Shown: positions 5,732-8,557 of the stretch, in pieces
How positions within the stretch are numbered: position 1 is the stretch's first letter
How the letters are laid out: each line of letters opens with the position of its first letter
Assembly (NCBI GenBank): GCA_035719045.1
Contig: DASTGO010000235.1
Coordinates: 1 to 8,557, forward strand
DNA: 8,557 nucleotides
Source of the DNA: DASTGO01 sp035719045
GTDB lineage: Bacteria; Actinomycetota; Actinomycetes; Actinomycetales; Kineosporiaceae
Direction of reading: 5' to 3'
Program-made: the position numbers and the translations under genes
Notes under the pieces: model-generated
Told to the model about the DNA's origin: nothing
Database searches by the model: none
Seen by the model: the letters and a program-made list of their open reading frames with translations, nothing else

Positions 5732-6607
5732 TCAGCCGCGTTCGGCGGCCTCCACGACGTTGCTGATCAGCATCGCGCGGGTCATCGGGCCGACCCCGCC
5801 GGGCATCGGCGCGACCCAGGCGGCCACCTCACGGACGTCCGGTGCGACGTCCCCGACCAGCCGGGTCTTCCCGGTGGCGTCGTCCACGACGCGGGTGATC
5901 CCGACATCGAGCACGGCCGCTCCAGGCTTGACCATGGCCGCGGTCAGCACCCCGGGCACCCCGGCCGCCACCACGACGACGTCCGCGCGGCGGGCGTGCT
6001 CGGCGACGTCCTTGGTGCCGGTGTGGCAGAGGGTGACAGTGGCGTTGACCTCGCGCCGGGTGAGCAGCAGGCCGAGCGGCCGGCCCACGGTCACCCCGCG
6101 GCCGATCACGCACACCTGGGCGCCGCGCAGCTCGACGCCGTGCCGCTGCAGCAGTTCGACGATGCCGCGCGGGGTGCACGGCAGCGGGGAGGCCATCGGC
6201 GCGCTGACGTTGAGCACCAGGCGCCCGAGGTTGGTCGGGTGCAGGCCGTCGGCGTCCTTGGCCGGATCCATCAGCTCCAGCACCCGGTCACTGTCCAGCC
6301 CGGCCGGCAGCGGCAGCTGGATGATGAAGCCGTGGCAGGCCGGGTCGTCGTTGAGCCGGCGGACCGCATCGTCCACCTCCGCCTGGGTGGCGGTGGCGGG
6401 CAGGTCCACCCGGATCGAGGCGATCCCGACCTCCGCGCAGTCCCGGTGCTTGCCGGCGACGTAGGCCTGGCTGCCCGGGTCGTCACCGACCAGGATCGTG
6501 CCCAGCCCGGGGGTGATCCCCCGCTCGCGCAGGGCAGCGACCCGGACGGCCAGCTCGGACTTGATCGCCGCCGCGGTCGCCCTGCCGTCCAGCAACTGGG
6601 CCGTCAC
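5732..6607 (-). CDS. folD: Methylene-THF dehydrogenase / methenyl-THF cyclohydrolase
   Basis: The 291-residue bifunctional cytosolic enzyme oxidises 5,10-methylene-THF with NADP+ and hydrolyses the product to 10-formyl-THF. That product is the one-carbon donor for purine synthesis and initiator-tRNA formylation. Motifs are clear: the substrate-binding segment AYVAGKHRDCAEVGI with catalytic K53, IIQLPLP with Q97, and DPAKDADGLHPTNLGRL. Then come the PCTPRGIVELL segment, the Rossmann nucleotide loop VIGRGVTVGRPLG (168-180), and PGGVGPMTRA near the C-terminus. Length is normal for the family. The GTG start (6607-6605) overlaps the glyA stop by the sequence GTGA, so FolD is probably translated by ribosomes terminating on glyA. 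It should therefore share the glyA promoter and the upstream ZTP riboswitch. The product of GlyA is FolD's substrate, which makes the pairing metabolically direct. Confidence 0.97.
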   Translation of the reverse strand: MTAQLLDGRATAAAIKSELAVRVAALRERGITPGLGTILVGDDPGSQAYVAGKHRDCAEVGIASIRVDLPATATQAEVDDAVRRLNDDPACHGFIIQLPLPAGLDSDRVLELMDPAKDADGLHPTNLGRLVLNVSAPMASPLPCTPRGIVELLQRHGVELRGAQVCVIGRGVTVGRPLGLLLTRREVNATVTLCHTGTKDVAEHARRADVVVVAAGVPGVLTAAMVKPGAAVLDVGITRVVDDATGKTRLVGDVAPDVREVAAWVAPMPGGVGPMTRAMLISNVVEAAERG

Positions 6608-8007
6608 CAGGACTCCAGACCGCTGTACAGCGGGAAGTCGCCCGCCAGCTTGGCCACCCGGGCGCGCAGGGCGTCCACGTCGCAGGTCGGCTGCAGGGCC
6701 GCCGCGATGATGTCCGCGACCTCCTCGAACTGCTCGTCGCCGAACCCGCGGGTGGCCAGTGCCGGGGTCCCGATCCGCAGGCCCGAGGTGACCATCGGCG
6801 GGCGCGGGTCGAACGGGACGGAATTGCGGTTGACCGTGATCCCGACCTCGTGCAGCCGGTCCTCGGCCTGCTTGCCGTCGAGCACGGACTCGCGCAGGTC
6901 GACCAGGATGAGGTGGACGTCGGTGCCGCCGGTGAGCACCGAGACGCCGGCCTTGCGCGCGTCGTCGGCGAGCAGCCGCTCGGCGAGGATCTTCGCGCCG
7001 CGCACCGTGCGCTCCTGGCGCTCGGCGAACTCCGGCGTCGAGGCGACCTTGAACGCCGCCGCCTTGGCCGCGATGACGTGCATGAGCGGGCCGCCCTGCT
7101 GGCCGGGGAACACCGCGGAGTCGATCTTCTTGGCGAGGTCGGCGCCGCTGAGGATCATGCCGCCGCGCGGGCCCGCCAGCGTCTTGTGCGTGGTCGACGT
7201 GGTCACGTGGGCGTGCGGGACCGGCGACGGGTGCAGCCCGGCGGCGACCAGGCCGGAGAAGTGCGCCATGTCGACCATCAGGTAGGCGCCCACCTCGTCG
7301 GCGATCTGCCGGAAGGCGGCGAAGTCCAGGTGCCGCGGATAGGCCGACCAGCCGGCGATGATGAGGTTCGGCCGGTGCTCCAGGGCCTTCTCGCGGACCA
7401 CGTCCATGTCCACCCGGAAGGTCTGCGGGTCCACCCCGTAGGCGGCGACCAGGTAGAGCTTGCCGGAGAAGTTGATCTTCATGCCGTGGGTGAGGTGGCC
7501 GCCGTGGGACAGCTCCAGGCCCAGGATCCGGTCACCGGCGTTGATCAGGGCGTGCATCGCCGACGCGTTCGCCTGTGCGCCGGAGTGCGGCTGGACGTTG
7601 GCGTGTTCGGCGCCGTACAGCGCCTTGACCCGCTCCCGGGCCAGGTCCTCGGCCACGTCGACGTACTCGCAGCCGCCGTAGTACCGCCGGCCGGGGTACC
7701 CCTCCGCGTACTTGTTCGTCAGCACGCTGCCCTGCGCCTCCAGGACGGCGCGTGGGGCGAAGTTCTCGCTGGCGATCATCTCGAGGGTGTCGCGCTGCCG
7801 GCCCAGTTCGTCGGCGAGGACGGCCGCCAGCTCGGGGTCGACCTCGGCCAGCGGGCGCGTGGTGACGGACTGCGCGGACACGGACGACTGTGTGGTCATG
7901 GACGACTCCGCGGTCACGGGAACCTGATGGGTCTGCGGGGACGGGCTGGTCGCGAGGGGTGCGCCCAGGGACGCTGCGGTCCCGGACGCCGTGGACTGGT
8001 CGAGCAT
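6604..8007 (-). CDS. glyA: Serine hydroxymethyltransferase
   Basis: This PLP enzyme converts serine and THF to glycine and 5,10-methylene-THF, the main entry of one-carbon units. Family motifs are intact: LEMIASENF, NKYAEGYPGRRYYGG, PHSGAQAN, LSHGGHLTHG, DMAHFSGLVAAG and the PLP-lysine segment TTHKTLAGPRGG (K275 counting from this start). Substrate-binding SGLRIGTPA follows near the C-terminus. From the ATG at 8007 the protein has 467 residues, about 40 more than usual. The first 50 or so are Ser/Thr/Gln/Ala-rich and look disordered. The 8007 start has GAGGAG 5 nt upstream and lies behind a ZTP riboswitch that appears to control exactly that site. A second in-frame ATG at 7899, with GGAG 6 nt upstream, would give a normal-length 431-residue protein. 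I prefer 8007 but both may be used. folD follows with a 4-bp overlap. Confidence 0.96.
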   Translation of the reverse strand: MLDQSTASGTAASLGAPLATSPSPQTHQVPVTAESSMTTQSSVSAQSVTTRPLAEVDPELAAVLADELGRQRDTLEMIASENFAPRAVLEAQGSVLTNKYAEGYPGRRYYGGCEYVDVAEDLARERVKALYGAEHANVQPHSGAQANASAMHALINAGDRILGLELSHGGHLTHGMKINFSGKLYLVAAYGVDPQTFRVDMDVVREKALEHRPNLIIAGWSAYPRHLDFAAFRQIADEVGAYLMVDMAHFSGLVAAGLHPSPVPHAHVTTSTTHKTLAGPRGGMILSGADLAKKIDSAVFPGQQGGPLMHVIAAKAAAFKVASTPEFAERQERTVRGAKILAERLLADDARKAGVSVLTGGTDVHLILVDLRESVLDGKQAEDRLHEVGITVNRNSVPFDPRPPMVTSGLRIGTPALATRGFGDEQFEEVADIIAAALQPTCDVDALRARVAKLAGDFPLYSGLESW

Positions 8008-8012
8008 CGGCG

Positions 8013-8022
8013 CTCCTCGGGT
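8013..8022 (-). promoter_or_regulatory. glyA Shine-Dalgarno site, complementary to the riboswitch P3 strand
   Basis: The minus strand reads ACCCGAGGAG (8022 to 8013), then CGCCG, then the glyA ATG. GAGGAG is a strong ribosome-binding site with 5-nt spacing. The first eight bases, ACCCGAGG (8022-8015), are exactly complementary to CCTCGGGT (8096-8089). Seven of those eight bases also form the 5' strand of the riboswitch P3 helix. Pairing with P3 and pairing with the ribosome-binding site therefore exclude each other. The complementarity is read directly from the bases; its use as a switch is inferred. Confidence 0.7.
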
Positions 8023-8046
8023 ATGTGCGGTTCGGCCTCTCGGACG

Positions 8047-8067
8047 GCTGCGGGCGGCACCCGCAGC
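8047..8067 (-). other. Stem-loop between the riboswitch aptamer and the glyA ribosome-binding site
   Basis: GCTGCGGG and CCCGCAGC form a perfect 8-bp stem with a 5-nt loop, starting 1 nt after the P3 helix ends. No U-run follows, so it is unlikely to be an intrinsic terminator. It may act as a spacer that brings the ribosome-binding site close to the P3 strand complementary to it. It could also be a pause signal during transcription. Confidence 0.55.
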
Positions 8068-8068
8068 G

Positions 8069-8150
8069 CCTTCGGGCCCAGGCGTACGACCCGAGGGGAG
8101 ACAACCCCGCCGCTTCCCGGTGGTGACCCACCCGAACGCCAGTCGCGGCG
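8069..8150 (-). ncRNA. ZTP/ZMP riboswitch aptamer (pfl motif)
   Basis: The minus strand carries both conserved blocks of the pfl RNA: GCGACTGGCG (8146-8137) followed by GGTGGGTCACCACCGGGAAG, and ACGCCTGGGC (8085-8076). P1 pairs CGCCGC (8150-8145) with GCGGCG (8113-8108). P2 pairs GGTGG (8132-8128) with CCACC (8123-8119) around a GTCA loop. The P3 arms are CCTCGGG (8096-8090) and CCCGAAGG (8076-8069) with one bulged A. The pseudoknot is GGCG (8140-8137) with CGCC (8084-8081). This class senses ZTP and ZMP, purine intermediates that build up when 10-formyl-THF is scarce, and typically turns on one-carbon genes. Its place upstream of glyA-folD is a classic context. The absence of a U-tract terminator and the complementarity to the glyA ribosome-binding site point to translational control. 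Class assignment is from remembered consensus, not a covariance search. Confidence 0.9.
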
Positions 8151-8155
8151 CGGCC

Positions 8156-8161
8156 AGCCTA
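8156..8161 (-). promoter_or_regulatory. Candidate -10 element for the glyA-folD transcript
   Basis: TAGGCT (8161 to 8156 on the minus strand) fits the TANNNT pattern of actinobacterial housekeeping promoters. A start 5-7 nt downstream falls at about 8149-8151, exactly where riboswitch helix P1 begins. That coincidence is the main support. No good -35 is visible at 16-18 nt upstream. Other weak -10-like sites exist further upstream. Confidence 0.4.
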
Positions 8162-8383
8162 CCAACCGCCGGGGGCGGCCCCGCAGGACGGAACAGGGGT
8201 TCCGGATCGTGGAGCCGGGGCGGCCGACGCTCCCGTCCCGTGCGGTCCCCGCCACGCGCCGGGCTCCTGGTGACGAGCCGGGTTCCTCGTGACGGTGGGA
8301 GGATCACCGCCGGGAAGGCCCGAATCGACCGGATGGTGTACCCGTCTGCACAGTTTGGGGAGCGTAGAGGTGTCTTTCCCGCC
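8162..8383. other. Non-coding upstream part of the glyA / 8396 divergent gap
   Basis: I see no supportable gene in this stretch. An open minus-strand frame (8446-8159) is Pro/Gly/Arg-rich without any recognised motif. The right part (about 8335-8383) is less GC-rich and is a plausible promoter area for the gene at 8396. The only structure noted is a weak 5-bp inverted repeat, ACGAG/CTCGT (8273-8290). Confidence 0.5.
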
Positions 8384-8389
8384 TAACGT
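8384..8389 (+). promoter_or_regulatory. Candidate -10 element for a leaderless transcript
   Basis: TAACGT fits the TANNNT consensus and ends 6 nt before the GTG at 8396, so a transcript from it would begin at or next to the start codon. No Shine-Dalgarno sequence precedes that GTG, which agrees with leaderless translation, common in actinobacteria. No clear -35 is seen. Confidence 0.35.
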
Positions 8390-8395
8390 GCGGAT

Positions 8396-8557
8396 GTGAC
8401 GCAGTTGCAGTCCCCTCTCCCGTTGCGGACCGGGGCCGCCATCCACCTGGCCCGCCCGGTCGGCGTGGCCGACCCGACCCGACGGCGCACCGGCCGGCGC
8501 CCGAGCCGGGGGCGGTTCCGCGGGCCGGTCGCAGCCGCGGCAGGGCCGGTCGTCGCC
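8396..8557 (+). CDS. Partial unrecognised protein, N-terminal 54 residues (truncated by window edge)
   Basis: A GTG at 8396 opens a frame that stays open to the window end, encoding MTQLQSPLPLRTGAAIHLAR and then an Arg/Pro/Ala-rich stretch. An in-frame TAA at 8384-8386 limits how far upstream it could start. The first 20 residues have a more natural composition than the rest. I recognise no family, and an open frame of 54 codons is weak evidence in DNA this GC-rich. Support comes from the -10-like TAACGT placed for leaderless initiation and from the AT-richer sequence just upstream. The rest of the gene would settle it. Confidence 0.35.
   Translation, partial: MTQLQSPLPLRTGAAIHLARPVGVADPTRRRTGRRPSRGRFRGPVAAAAGPVVA

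Noticed and set aside
8047..8067. Intrinsic terminator as the riboswitch expression platform
   Set aside because: The stem is strong, but no U-run follows it on the minus strand and the glyA start is only 40 nt away. Translational control fits better.
6850..8292. Plus-strand open frame of 480 codons opposite glyA
   Set aside because: It lies fully antisense to a clear serine hydroxymethyltransferase and its leader. Its Val/Gly/Arg/His/Gln-rich composition is typical of an antisense shadow in GC-rich DNA.
8159..8446. Minus-strand 95-codon frame upstream of the riboswitch
   Set aside because: Pro/Gly/Arg-rich with no motif or ribosome-binding site. It crosses the likely divergent promoter region and stops at the aptamer edge.

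Overview
The window is very GC-rich, and its codons end overwhelmingly in G or C. GTG starts are frequent and the protein families match actinobacterial versions, so the source is almost certainly an actinobacterium. I cannot fix the genus. The gene content is chromosomal housekeeping. I see no insertion sequence, phage gene, CRISPR array, tRNA or rRNA.

Layout. The left edge (1-409, +) is the 3' end of a cysteinyl-tRNA-synthetase-like gene. A 304-bp gap follows that holds a strong inverted repeat (492-531). Next come manA (714-2054, +) and a 57-residue one-helix membrane protein (2068-2241, +). These meet head-on with an unrecognised two-helix membrane protein (2245-3207, -), whose N-terminal tail is encoded by perfect 15-bp tandem repeats. 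Upstream of that gene, on the same strand, is an exodeoxyribonuclease III gene (3394-4227, -). It diverges from an M20-family amidohydrolase (4351-5667, +), and the gap between them carries 4.5 copies of a 13-bp tandem repeat. The amidohydrolase converges on folD (5732-6607, -), which overlaps the end of glyA (6604-8007, -) by 4 bp. A partial, unrecognised and probably leaderless gene starts at 8396 (+).

The most informative part is the glyA leader. On the minus strand, 8150 to 8069 has the conserved blocks and pairings of a ZTP (pfl-type) riboswitch. The 5' strand of its P3 helix is also perfectly complementary over 8 nt to the glyA Shine-Dalgarno region. This suggests a ligand-controlled switch in translation initiation. 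The logic is coherent: ZTP/ZMP accumulates when 10-formyl-tetrahydrofolate runs short. GlyA (serine to methylene-THF) and FolD (methylene-THF to formyl-THF) together replenish it. The riboswitch class is known. The strand-exchange model for this copy is my inference from the bases.

Two enzymes, ManA and the M20 amidohydrolase, each carry an extra Pro/Ala/Gly-rich insertion beside a metal-binding core. Together with the two tandem-repeat arrays, this suggests a genome prone to small GC-rich expansions. I found no clear evidence of a wholly new multi-gene system. The points most worth following up are the riboswitch mechanism, the repeats between exoA and the amidohydrolase, and the unrecognised membrane proteins.
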